NCBI GenBank assembly: GCA_903632075.3
Contig: CAHIKZ030002027.1
Location: 57,501 to 121,500, forward strand
Length of the DNA stretch: 64,000 bases
Direction: 5' to 3'
Source: Acanthosepion pharaonis
Lineage: Eukaryota; Mollusca; Cephalopoda; Sepiida; Sepiidae
The translations under genes and the position numbers were made by a program. The notes under the pieces were generated by a model that was not told the origin of the DNA, made no database searches, and worked only from the letters and a program-made list of their open reading frames with translations. Each line of letters begins with the position of its first letter. The first letter of the stretch is position 1. This document shows positions 1 through 10,700 of the stretch, in pieces.

Positions 1-80
<80 letters not shown>
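1..80. repeat. (AT)n microsatellite
   Basis: Uninterrupted AT dinucleotides from the window edge, so the true length is unknown. A dispersed repeat begins directly at its right end. Confidence 0.97.
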
Positions 81-290
81 GAAGAAATATAGTTTTAACG
101 TGTGCTATATTTATGGGATAAAGTGCTCAGTATCAGAGATAGAGCGTATGAACATTGAAGTCAACGCTCAGAGGCGACAGGCTGTTTCATGCTAGATGCA
201 ATCGTCAGGCGGTGAGTGTTGATTTTTTTCTCGACTGTTTATATATATGGGTCAGTGGTGCATTGTGGGTAGTCTATTTCGATGTTGTCT
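72..290 (+). repeat. Dispersed repeat family D1, copy 1
   Basis: This stretch aligns by eye with 24955-25195. Both start right after an (AT)n tract with ATGAAG, then share the order AGTTTTAA, TATGTTTATGG/TATATTTATGGG, GAGATAGAG, GCGACAG, TTTCATGC, CTCGAC/TCGACAG and TTTATATATA-TGGTCA. It is a diverged interspersed repeat of unknown class. A 65-codon frame overlapping it (155-352) looks incidental. Confidence 0.6.
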
Positions 291-563
291 ATTTATTTAT
301 TTATAAATATTCATTGTTTGCGAGGATAGTTATATCTTATCTCGCAATATGAACTACTTCTTCCAATTTATTTTATTGTTGTAAACATTCGTCCAGTCGT
401 GAATTAATTGATGAGATACTCGGCGAATTGTCTCAGTGTTTCTCGGGTAGTTCTTTCGAACAAGCTTGCAGCGTCTGGGCCCAAGAATTACTTTCTATCC
501 CACTAGACACATCAAAACAAAAAAAGCTGCGATAAAATAAAATGCGAGGCCAATTTTAATAAT
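291..563. other. No recognised feature
   Basis: AT-rich spacer between repeat D1 and a LINE relic. I see no conserved reading frame or repeat in it. Confidence 0.5.
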
Positions 564-1063
564 TTGAGACACTCTCTGGATCAGCATCACCTCGCCTGTT
601 TACTATCTGATTCACAACCTAGTAGTGGCGTTTGGCTCAACGCAGTGCCCTCTTCATCTACCGGTACCCTTCTAGATGATGAGTGCACACGGGTCGGTGT
701 CGCGATCCGTCTTGGACTCAAATTATGTGAGCGTCACAGATGTAGATGTGGAGCTTCCATCGATGAGTTTGGTTTACATCCTCTCTCCTTAGTGCCGGCC
801 GCTTTCCACGGCATGCAGCCATTAACGACATCATCAAAAGAAGTTTGGATGCAGCTGGGTTCCATTCACAAATCGAACCCGTAGGCCTCGACCGCGGTGA
901 TGGAAAGCGGCCGGATGGCATTACCATTTTCCCTTTTAAAATGGGGAAGTCGTTGATTTGGGATGCAACCTGTGCGGATACATTTTCGGCCGATAATTTG
1001 ATCAGGTCCGTGGTTGAGCCGGAATCCGTCGCCCGGGATGCAGAGATAAAAAAATACAAAAGT
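564..1063 (+). mobile_element. LINE relic: zinc-knuckle plus restriction-like-endonuclease-type tail
   Basis: Two overlapping plus frames (564-884 and 845-1063 onward) read as one protein region split by a frameshift near 800-850. The first has a cysteine-rich stretch, CRCGASIDEFGLHPLS. The second has GLDRGDGKRPDG followed by FPF, GKSL and WDATCADTFSAD. A C/H knuckle followed by R/KPD and a downstream acidic residue is the known layout of the C-terminal endonuclease of R2-superfamily non-LTR retrotransposons, and this motif string is common in invertebrate retroelement proteins. I infer a 3'-end LINE fragment. The acidic GGDHDDDDDDYDD run after it comes from a GAT-rich repeat and is unlikely to be part of the domain. 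No RT domain is visible upstream. Confidence 0.5.
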
Positions 1064-1097
1064 CAAGGGGGTGATCACGACGACGATGATGATGATT

Positions 1098-1510
1098 ATG
1101 ATGATGTTGAAATGTTTCTATTCAAAACCTTATATCGCCCATTAAAATTTCCAATATCCCACCATTTTATGTTCAGTTGGCCATCACCCATCCACCAGTT
1201 GAAACGGCCGACCTTTGAGCGATATCGTCCAAGTTGGGAAAACCTTCTTTATCTGGTAGAATTCATTGTTTGTGGTCCTGTTGCGCCAGTCCAGAAGGTG
1301 CGAAAGCGGATGACATTTTTTGGATAACGAGAAAACACGCAAAAATCGATTGAAAAATATTTTACTAGATTTTCGGATACAGTTAGGTTTCTGTTTTTCT
1401 GGTTACTTTTTTTAAAACAAGTTTTTTCATATCTCATTTGAATATTCCTTCGGGTAGCATATGTTGAAATACCCTTTGTAATCAAAATCCTATATCACCA
1501 CTCCAAATAT
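1098..1510 (+). repeat. Dispersed repeat family D2, copies 1 and 2 (second truncated)
   Basis: The stretch from GTTGAAATG (about 1106) through CACCCATCCACCAGTTGAA to TTTTTGGATAACGAG and AAAAATCGATTGAAAAATA reappears in the same order at 2378-2680. A shorter third piece beginning AGCATATGTTGAAATA lies at 1457-1510. The sequence is diverged and old, and its class is unknown. Confidence 0.45.
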
Positions 1511-2180
1511 TTCGGACTAGCTGCATGGCCCGGCGTTGTCCGTGCTTGATTCAAAAATCGTACGACTCATACAGCAATCGCTATCACTTGACTTAAAATA
1601 TTTTTGCCTTTGCTTGCCTTTAAAGGAGTGCCCTTTGCCGTGCTGATGTTGCTACATGCCTTACTTTTTGCCTATCTCACACTGCGATTTTTTCTAAAAT
1701 TTTATACTAAACATTAAATCTGTTACGAAAAAAGAACTAAAGAAAATGAACACAAAACGATCAGCTTTAAAAAAGGACTCGTAACTGAAAAAACGAATGA
1801 GTTTAAGCAAGCGAATGAGCCAATTGGAGTAAAGTGTAATGTAGATTTAAATTTTTCCCACTTGTGACGAATGCAGCTATCGATTTTTTTTGCATGCTAA
1901 CATGCTAGTTAACATTCGTTTCAGTCAGCTGTTGGCTCTCACGCTGGCCAATAGAATCTTCCTGCCTATTCGTGGCAGCCAGTTACAGGGTCTCACTCTG
2001 GCCAGTAGAAAATGGACGCAATCTACATGAAAACTGTCGTAGAAGCATGAAAAAATCGATTATTTCCACTATCGATGGGAGTTGGGAAATGCAAAGTCGG
2101 TCTTGGCCTTCTCACTAACTTGGAGCATGTGCATGTAAATTGTGATGCAAATCCGTCGAAAATTGCGGCCGTGCATTCGT
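1511..2180. other. No recognised gene; short internal duplication
   Basis: Contains CATGGCCCGGCGTTGTCCGTG at 1524-1545, a GC-rich word typical of the ends of interspersed repeats. Two similar blocks reading CTCTCACGCTGGCCAATAGAA (near 1935) and GTCTCACTCTGGCCAGTAGAA (near 1990) are also present. No coding frame is supported. Confidence 0.4.
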
Positions 2181-2181
2181 T

Positions 2182-2192
2182 GCACACACACA

Positions 2193-2223
<31 letters not shown>

Positions 2224-2352
2224 CTCCCCACACACACAACCACACCCACACCAACACAACCCCCCACACAACCACCTTCCACACACACACACACACACAC
2301 ACACAACCCCCACACACCCACACAACCACCCCCATACACACACACACACAAC
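2182..2352. repeat. CA-rich microsatellite / (CACACC) minisatellite
   Basis: Alternating CA with interspersed CCC. It creates spurious open frames on both strands that encode only TH, PH or CV repeats. Confidence 0.95.
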
Positions 2353-2377
2353 AGCCTGCCTTTTATAGATAGAGATA

Positions 2378-2680
2378 GCATATGTTGAAATAACTCTATA
2401 AAGGTCGAAATCATATATTTCCAACCAAAATTTTCACTCGCTCAATTGCTCACCACCCTCCCAGAAGTTGAAATCGCCCACCGATAGTCGACATAGCCCA
2501 TGTTAAGAAACACTATGTCATGTGGTGCAGTTCATTTTTTGTGAATTTGTAATGCCAGACTCCAAGGTTCAAAGACACATGGTCTTCGGCAAAACACAAG
2601 CATTTTTGGATGACTTGCAAACACGAAAAAATAGATTAAAAATATTTTTAGTTCCGTTTTTGTTGATTTAAAAAAAAACG
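2378..2680 (+). repeat. Dispersed repeat family D2, copy 3
   Basis: Begins AGCATATGTTGAAATA and ends near TTTTTGGATGACTTGC and AAAAAATAGATTAAAAATA, matching copy 1 in order and orientation. Confidence 0.45.
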
Positions 2681-3480
2681 GTAATTCCAATGCCTTTTCT
2701 TCAGTTCTTGGAAATGGAACTAAATGACATTGATAATCGCTTATCAAAAATTAACCTAAAGCCATAACTGTTACCGTTTCGTCGATATTTTAAAACGAAA
2801 AATATCAATCTAAAATGTTATATAAAGGATTCTTTTGACTGTTTGCACCTTGTCAACACCGCCTTTATTTGTTGATCTTCATCTCGTTTTCAGAAGGCTG
2901 AATCTTTTTTTTCTCGTGGTAATCTCATTGACGGACGTGACTTGCATGAGAACAGATTAACTAAACAGAAAAACTAATGTTCGTTTGATATGAATTTCAT
3001 TTCGTAGTAACAGAAGAAAAAATCCATCATCAAATATTGAACTGATTCATGGTTTCCTTCTATACGCTGTATCCCTTCAGATTGTAAGCGATCATGGCAC
3101 TCCACTATTTCCAATTTTTTGTAGCTCTTAGCAATGTTTGTCTTTTTTCTTTTTTCTTTTAAACAGAGTTCATCCCAAGCAAGGCAGTAAAGCCACTAAG
3201 ACACAGGTGGGTACTAGGTGTGGAAGAATTAAAAAAAAACAATTGTTATTATAGAGAGATAACAACAGAAATAGTAATCAGGAGGACAGCAGATAACAAA
3301 TGACATTGCATTTACCTTTTGGAAGATTAAAATTGGCTGGAAAGCATGTCTACGGAAGAAAGGTTCACGAACGAGAAGTGCGAAAAAAGAAACTGTTAGT
3401 GTAGAACTTACTCAGCTTAACTGTAAGTTGATAAGACCTAGCCGCCAATCTAGTACTGCGCTGATAAGGTCTAAGTACCA
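2681..3480. other. No recognised gene
   Basis: AT-rich with T and A runs. Because the next feature is a minus-strand LINE, part of the right end (about 3480-3750) is probably its 3' untranslated tail. A 60-bp piece of that tail (near 3564-3620, AAACTTAGCTA then CATACAAC) recurs at 5222-5270. Confidence 0.4.
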
Positions 3481-3757
3481 TAGCGATATTTATTTGTAAT
3501 TATTTACAAAATGTGGAACAAGACCAACATGGGGAAGGGGATAAAGGATGGTCTTCATCTGTCTTAACTTTAAACTTAGCTAGCCACAAACACTGACCGA
3601 AACATACAACTTTATTCCAAACACCAAAACAACGCATTCTTACTTACTTTTCTTACTACATCCGCCATAATACCTCAACATCTCCATAAAAGTCTTAACT
3701 AGTCCCCATATGTAAAATTCATTGTCGTGGGGGGGGGATAAAACAATAATATAAAAA

Positions 3758-4415
3758 CTAGCTCCAATGAGTACTTACCATAGCGAAGAGCTCATCTGAA
3801 CAATTACCATGACAGTATTTATAGAAAAGACACAGAGAGGCAACTTTACGGCGGTGGGAAAGTGACTGAAGCCGAGTTGCCATATAAGAACCAATAATAT
3901 TGCTGATTTCCCTTTGGATTTTATCAAGGAGTTCTAGATAGAAGCACCGGACCATATGTGGCAGCTATATTCTAAAGCATGGATGAATAGTAGACTTATA
4001 GATATATAAGATAAATTATAAAAATTGTCTCGCCCGACACAGTGAACCAAGTTTCTTAGCAGCTGACCTAGCAATGGATTCAATAGAGTCTTTCCACTTC
4101 ACATTAGACTGAGAGTGCACATTGGGTCACTCACTTGGGGGTTAGCATAGTTGATTAATAGGGAGTAGTTTAGTTTTGGCGGCGTTAAATGTAGCAAGCC
4201 ATTCTTTGCCCCAGTTAACAACAGACTGAAATTCGTTTTTGCTATCAACCACCAAATTGACCTTTGATCTGACTTACTATCGAAACAATAGTAAAGGGTC
4301 GTGTCTTATGCATAGATACCAAGATGAGAGCTGATGGCATCGGGAAGTCGTTAATGAAAATTAAAAACAAATTAGGACCGAGAATAGAGTCTTGGGGACA
4401 TCTGCATTAATAAAA
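3758..4415 (-). mobile_element. LINE reverse transcriptase fragment, family L-A, copy 1
   Basis: On the minus strand, 4415-4310 reads VPQDSILGPNLFLIFINDF, the conserved RT block (PQGS-LGP-LF-I-IND) upstream of the catalytic YADD. The YADD site itself is damaged here, with a stop. Downstream on the same strand, 3955-3758 gives an open frame with LDKIQREI, TRLQSLSHRRKVASLCLFYKY and CSDEL, the thumb/C-terminal region of Jockey/CR1-like LINEs. Several stops and frame changes lie between, so this is a dead copy. The same family occurs at 4905-5125 (plus strand) and 36660-37250 (minus strand). The substrate would have been LINE RNA during target-primed reverse transcription. Confidence 0.75.
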
Positions 4416-4904
4416 TAAAATGTTCTTCCGTTCAGGGGGACATTCATTTAACAGTTTGATAAAAAAAAAACTGGGCCAGTTCAAAAAAAAAATTGTCATG
4501 AAACGCTGTAACTTTTCCAACTTGTGAAGAAGGTTTGTATGTCAAACCCTGTTGAAACCTTTCCAAAACAGCAGCCCGATTTTCACCGTTCTTTTCTAGA
4601 GCTTGATAGAGTCTTTCTGTAATTAAACCTCAAAACTGAGTGTCTCTCGAGCCTTATACTGACTGAATTTTAGTATTAAAAGTAGAACTTTCGGATACTA
4701 ACTTAGGTAACTTCTCTTTGGATTTATGGGATGAGTTGAAATAATTTAAATTAGTTACAGTCGAACTCTGTCGCAATTAATGCAACAATAGTCATTAAGA
4801 ACCTCTGCCTTCGTGTGCCTTTCGATCAGGATACCCTTTGTAAATTTGGTGATATAATAATTTTGAGTTCAATCCCTGCGTCGTCTAGTACAGACTAAGC
4901 CAAA

Positions 4905-5125
4905 TGGAACCCTAAGTATGGCTGATGCTAACCCAATGCTCTTTCTCAAACTAACGTTTTCTGCTGACATGAAGTGGAACGATTATATTGAATTAATTGC
5001 TGCGACTAAAGTTGGTCCACTATTGTTGTAGACTTTCTTTTTCTTGTTAGAATCTAACCTACATATTTATAAGTCTACAATTACTCGTTGCTTTGAATGT
5101 TGCTTGTTTGGTGAACCTGTTATAT
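4905..5125 (+). mobile_element. LINE RT fragment, family L-A, copy 2 (inverted)
   Basis: The plus strand encodes LTFSADMKWNDYIE, then IAA-KVG, FFF-ESNLHIYKSTI and a CCLFG end. These words match 36939-37244 on the opposite strand (LTFSIDLKWNNYIE, IAASTARKVGSLCRARR, LPIYKSTF). It lies in opposite orientation to copy 1 only 0.5 kb away, so these are separate insertions or an inversion. Stops interrupt it. Confidence 0.6.
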
Positions 5126-5223
5126 AATTAGACATTCTTCATATAGTCCAAGGCAGAAGCTGCACAAAAAGACCAAAAGTGGAGGGGGGACAGGAGAAGG
5201 CTAGTCTTCAATCGGTCTTATCT

Positions 5224-5491
5224 TAAACTTAGCTACCAACAATTACTGAACCAAACATACAACAGTATTCCTTTTATCCAGACAACCCAGTTCACTCCTC
5301 CAGAAATTTGGAAACAACATACAGTACCGTTTCGCGAAAACAAAACGCCTTATAATGCCAAAGATGAACTGGAGGCAAGGATTTTGGAAGCATTCACCAA
5401 CTTAAAAAAGGAGACCCTCCAGAAGAGTTGCAGGAGATCCCCAAGACGCCAGGAGGGCATGGATAAAGCCAATGGCGATTTTATAGAATAA
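5224..5491 (+). mobile_element. Transposase-like C-terminal open frame (Tc1/mariner type, tentative)
   Basis: A frame with no stop runs from about 5224 to TAA at 5489-5491, without a start ATG. Its last 60 codons include YNAKDELEARILEAFTNLKK, ETLQKSCRRSPRR and KANGDFIE. This resembles the terminal L--RI--A, E-L, R and NGGHIE pattern seen at the C-end of many Tc1/mariner-family transposases. No catalytic residue is present in this stretch. The upstream part overlaps sequence shared with the LINE tail at 3564-3620, so the frame is partly chimeric. Confidence 0.4.
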
Positions 5492-6114
<623 letters not shown>

Positions 6115-6230
6115 TAAACCCGTTAATTTTGGGGGTCTTCAATTCAGAACGACAAAATCTGTTCCGAAAACAGCTAAACATGATAAAGGTAAAAATAAAT
6201 AATGCAGACAAAAAAAAAACTAGAACAGAA

Positions 6231-6233
<3 letters not shown>

Positions 6234-6266
<33 letters not shown>
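6234..6266. repeat. (AT)n microsatellite
   Basis: Pure AT run marking the left end of repeat family D3. Confidence 0.95.
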
Positions 6267-6271
<5 letters not shown>

Positions 6272-6289
6272 GAAATCTTATAAATATAA

Positions 6290-6572
6290 GAAACTATACT
6301 CGCTCGGATAACTTTCGGTGTGTTGATTTGCAAAAAACAAGCCAATAGCAAAGGGGAAAAAGGGTATAAAAATGAAAGAACCAAGAACATGTACGTTAGC
6401 CGAGAATAATCGTCCAGCAGAAGAGTTCAAGGCCCAAAGAAAAAAAACCCGATACGAGTATCGAAAACAACTAAATAAAGTCCTCAATACAATGAGTAGA
6501 GCAGACCTAGTTAAACCTAGAGAGCCAGACAAACCTGAGCCAGCCTTCCCTGACGATCCGGTTATCTAGGTT
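6290..6572 (+). repeat. Dispersed family D3, copy 1 (best preserved)
   Basis: Shares sequence with 19728-19850 (plus) and 23480-23770 (minus): a coding-like block reading RAD-L, PDK, then CCTAGGTTT and a GATC word. All three copies sit beside (AT)n and TATC/GATA microsatellites. This copy carries the intact short ORF annotated at 6372-6569. Confidence 0.65.
6372..6569 (+). CDS. 65-codon ORF in dispersed family D3, function unknown
   Basis: ATG to TAG, 65 residues, rich in K, R and E, ending PREPDKPEPAFPDDPVI. It has no signal peptide, no membrane segment and no domain I recognise. The central part (AQRKKTRYEYRKQLNK, then RADLVKPREPDK) is echoed in the inverted copy at 23560-23760, which reads EAQRKNPRYE, RADLDTPVPDK with a frameshift, and at 19728-19770 (SEPDKPT). 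Similarity at the peptide level between three copies suggests that this part of a transposable element was once translated, but three copies are too few to judge selection. It could also be a non-coding repeat that happens to be open. Confidence 0.35.
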   Translation: MKEPRTCTLAENNRPAEEFKAQRKKTRYEYRKQLNKVLNTMSRADLVKPREPDKPEPAFPDDPVI

Positions 6573-6575
6573 TAA

Positions 6576-6611
<36 letters not shown>

Positions 6612-6614
6612 ATA
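6576..6614. repeat. (TATC)n microsatellite
   Basis: Tetranucleotide run next to D3. The same motif or its complement borders the other two D3 copies. Confidence 0.95.
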
Positions 6615-6769
6615 TTGGCTCCTGAAATATCAATTTCAGTTGAGCTCTCTGGGGACGAGGTGTGGGTTGGTAAACAGCGACTATTATAGCTATATAGCAA
6701 GACTCTTCGCAGATGCGAATTGAGTCACTGTCGGTCACTGGGCGTGTTTGTAAAAATAAATACGCTAAA

Positions 6770-6876
6770 AATCCACTTTCGTCCCTACCGTGCGCCGACG
6801 GCTTAATGTTTAGAATCTCCGACTGACACCAATTCAGTCGGGTTTCGATCCTAGCTAGAGGCAACCGGATGTCTAG
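6770..6876 (+). repeat. tRNA-like (SINE head) sequence
   Basis: GGGTTTCGATCC at 6839-6850 fits a Pol III B box (GGTTCGANTCC) with one inserted base. The preceding 60 bases contain TTCAGTCGGG, and CCGACTGA suggests a paired arm. An A box is not clear. It lies directly upstream of the hammerhead-like fold, an arrangement known from tRNA-related SINEs such as the Schistosoma Sm-alpha family. Confidence 0.35.
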
Positions 6877-6911
6877 CCACATTGATGAGCTGCGAAACAG
6901 TCTGTCTGTGG
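6877..6911 (+). ncRNA. Hammerhead-ribozyme-like fold
   Basis: The order of elements matches a type I hammerhead. Stem I is CCACA (6877-6881) paired with TGTGG (6907-6911). The core is TTGATGA (6882-6888). A minimal stem II is G-CTG-C. GAAA (6894-6897) follows, then stem III ACA (6897-6899) paired with TGT (6903-6905), with GTC at 6904-6906 giving the expected cleavage point after C6906. Two weaknesses are visible: the core has T where the family has C (CTGATGA), and stem II is a single base pair. I infer a degenerate or low-activity copy. No second copy was found in the window. Confidence 0.4.
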
Positions 6912-6924
6912 ATGACGTTATATA

Positions 6925-7715
6925 TATATATATTTGATTTCTAAGTATTATTTATTTAACTCGTATCAATTTCTCGCCTATATAACAATTTAATCACACC
7001 GATAATGAGACAGAGGTAGATCTAACCCATTTTTTTTTCTTTTAAATAACCACAAAGTAATGAATGAATTGCCAAACTGTTAAAAATTAGTTTTTCAGGA
7101 GCCTACTCAAGTTATGTTACAATTTCTAAGTCACTTTGAAAGTTGATTCAAAATAAAAGACGCCAAATCAAATGTACTCAACGTATCTTGTTATTTTGAA
7201 ATTGCGTGACAGCCCGCTTGTGCCGACAAAAAAAAAACACCTGTTAAGTAATTGATAACGTTTGAATTTCTGGGCTAGGATTTCACAGCAGATTTCGAAA
7301 ATGGAGGCGGGGTTTTCCTCCCTGGGGTAGGGATCATATGGCTTACCCAAGCATGTTGCAACTGGTAAATTATTACCCATTGAATTGAAGATGTCCGTTG
7401 GAATCCTTGTTGTTCTTCGTACAGTCATTGGTAATTAGAAACTGAACGACTTCTCGTAAAGAAATCAGGTGTGGTGCCTGGGACCAAACCAGTATGTTTC
7501 TGTCGCTTCTTTCATGTTTTCACACGAGGAGTGAATAGGTAATTATGCGAATGAAGCTGAATAATAAAAAAAAGTTATGTGCCATGGAAGGAGAATTAAT
7601 TCCATGAAATCCGTGGCTAATTAAGTAAAAATGTAGTGATAGGGGTCGATTTCCCAAAGCAGTTTAAAAAATCTATTAACTATCTGCGTAATTCTCTACT
7701 TCGTTCGCCCTCTCT
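6925..7715. other. No recognised feature
   Basis: Mixed-composition spacer left of the satellite. The small minus frame at 7168-7428 has no motif I know. Confidence 0.45.
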
Positions 7716-10700
7716 CTTGGCACGGTGGAATAATGGATAGCTGCTTGCTTTGAGGAATCGGAGAGCCGAGTTCGAATTCCAGTCGATTCTATTACATTCA
7801 CTTACGTGCTAATACCCTTGGGAAAGGTATGAATCCTCTTCTAGATTTTCCCGGAGGAGTAATGGATAGCGGCTCGGATTTAGGAATCGGAGAGCCGAGT
7901 TCGAATTCCAGTCGAATCCATTACATTCACTTACGTGCTAATACCCTTGGGAAAGGTATGAATCCTCTTCTAGATTTTCCCGGAGGAGTAATGGATAGCG
8001 GCTCGGATTGAGGAATCGGAGAGCCGAGTTCGAATTCCAGTCGAATCCATTACATTCACTTACGTGCTAATACCCTTAGGAAAGGTATGAATCCTCTTCT
8101 AGATTTTCCCGGAGGAGTAATGGATAGCGGCTTGGATTGAGGAATTGGAGAGCCGAGTTCGAATTCAGTCGAATCCATTACATTCACTTACGTGCTAATA
8201 CCCTTAGGAAAGGTATGAATCCTCTTCTAGATTTTCCCGGAGGAGTAATGGATAGCGGCTTGGATTGAGGAATCGGAGAGCCGAGTTCGAATTCCAGTCG
8301 AATCCATTACATTCACTTACGTGCTAATACCCTTGGGAAAGGTATGAATCCTCTTCTAGATTTTCCCGGAGGAGTAATGGATAGCGGCTCGGATTGAGGA
8401 ATCGGAGAGCCGAGTTCGAATTCCAGTCGAATCCATTACATTCACTTACGTGCTAATAGCCTTGGGAAAGGTATGAATCCTCTTCTAGATTTTCCCGGAG
8501 GAGTAATGGATAGCGGCTCGGATTAAGGAATCGGAGAGCCGAGTTCGAATTCCAGTCGAATCCATTACATTCACTTACGTGCTAATACCCTTGGGAAAGG
8601 TATGAATCCTCTTCTAGATTTTCCCGGATGAGTAATGGATAGTAGCTCGGATTGAGGAATCGGAGAGCTGAGTTCGAATTCCAGTCGAATCCATTACATT
8701 CACTTAAGTGCTAATACCCTTGGGAAAGGTATGAATCCTCTTCTAGATTTTCCCGGAGGAGTAATGGATAGCGGCTTGGATTGAGGAATCGGAGAGCCGA
8801 GTTCGAATTCCAGTCGAATCCATTACATCCACTTTTACGTGCTAATACCCCTTGGGAAAGGTATGAATCCTCTTCTAGATTTTCCCGGAGGAGAAATGAA
8901 TAGCTGCTGGGATTGAGGAATCGGAGAGCCGAGTTCGAATTCCAGTCGAATCCATTACATTCACTTACGTGCTAATACCCTTGGGAAAGGTATGAATCCT
9001 CTTCTAGATTTTCCCGGAGGAGAAATGAATAGCTGCTGGGATTGAGGAATCGGAGAGCCGAGTTCGAATTCCAGTCGAATCCATTACATTCACTTACGTG
9101 CTAATACCCTTGGGAAAGGTATGAATCCTCTTCTAGATTTTCCCGGAGGAGTAATGGATAGCGGCTTGGATTGAGGAATCGGAGAGCCGAGTTCGAATTC
9201 CAGTCGAATCCATTACATTCACTTAAGTGCTAATACCCTTGGGAAAGGTATGAATCCTCTTCTAGATTTTCCCGGAGGAGAAATGAATAGCTGCTGGGAT
9301 TGAGGAATCGGAGAGCCGAGTTCGAATTCCAGTCGAATCCATTACATTCACTTACGTGCTAATACCCTTTGGGAAAGGTATGAATCCTCTTCTAGATTTT
9401 CCCGGAAAAGTAATGGATAGCGGCTTGGATTGAGGAATCGGAGAGCCGAGTTCGAATTCCAGTCGAATCCATTACATTCACTTACGTGCTAATACCCTTG
9501 GGAAAGGTATGAATCCTCTTCTAGATTTTCCCGGAAAAGTAATGGATAGCGGCTTGGATTGAGGAATCGGAGAGCCGAGTTCGAATTCCAGTCGAATCCA
9601 TTACATTCACTTACGTGCTAATACCCTTGGGAAAGGTATGAATCCTCTTCTAGATTTTCCCGGAGGAGTAATGGATAGCGGCTTGGATTGAAGAATCGGA
9701 GAGCCGAGTTCGAATTCCAGTCGAATCCATTACATTCACTTACGTGCTAAAACCATTGGGAAAAGCATGAATCCTCTTCTAGATTTTCCCGGAGGAGTAA
9801 TGGATAGCGGCTTGGATTGAGGAATCGGAGAGCCGAGTTCGAATTCCAGTCGAATCCATTACATTCACTTACGTGCTAATACCCTTGGGAAAGGTATGAA
9901 TCCTCTTCTAGATTTTCCCGGAAAAGTAATGGATAGCGGCTTGGATTGAGGAATCGGAGAGCCGAGTTCGAATTCCAGTCGAATCCATTACATTCACTTA
10001 CGTGCTAATATATTTTGGGAAAGGTATGAATCCTCTTCTAGATTTTCCCGGAGGAGTAATGGATAGCGGCTTGGATTGAGGAATCGGAGAGCCGAGTTCG
10101 AATTCCAGTCGAATCCATTACATTCACTTACGTGCTAATACCATTGGGAAAAGTATGAATCCTCTTCTAGATTTTCCCGGAGGAGTAATGGATAGCGGCT
10201 TGGATTGAGGAATCGGAGAGCCGAGTTCGAATTCCAGTCGAATCCATTACATTCACTTACGTGCTAATACCCTTGGGAAAGGTATGAATCCTCTTCTAGA
10301 TTTTCCCGGAGGAGTAATGGATAGCGGCTTGGATTGAGGAATCGGAGAGCCGAGTTCGAATTCCAGTCGAATCCATTACATTCACTTACGTGCTAATACC
10401 CTTGGGAAAGGTATGAATCCTCTTCTAGATTTTCCCGGAGGAGTAATGGATAGCGGCTTGGATTGAGGAATCGGAGAGCCGAGTTCGAATTCCAGTCGAA
10501 TCCATTACATTCACTTACGTGCTAATACCATTTGGGAAAGGTATGAATCCTCTTCTAGATTTTCCCGGAGGAGTAATGGATAGCGGCTTGGATTGAGGAA
10601 TCGGAGAGCCGAGTTCGAATTCAGTCGAATCCATTACATTCACTTACGTGCTAATACCCTTGGGAAAGGTATGAATCCTCTTCTAGATTTTCCCGGAGGA

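Noticed and set aside
2023..2424. Several CV- or TH-rich frames
   Set aside because: Translations of the CA microsatellite on both strands.
7829..8011. 60-codon ORF repeating MNPLLDFPGG
   Set aside because: Translation of the 129-bp satellite unit (129 is divisible by three, so frames stay open between neighbours); stops occur in most units.
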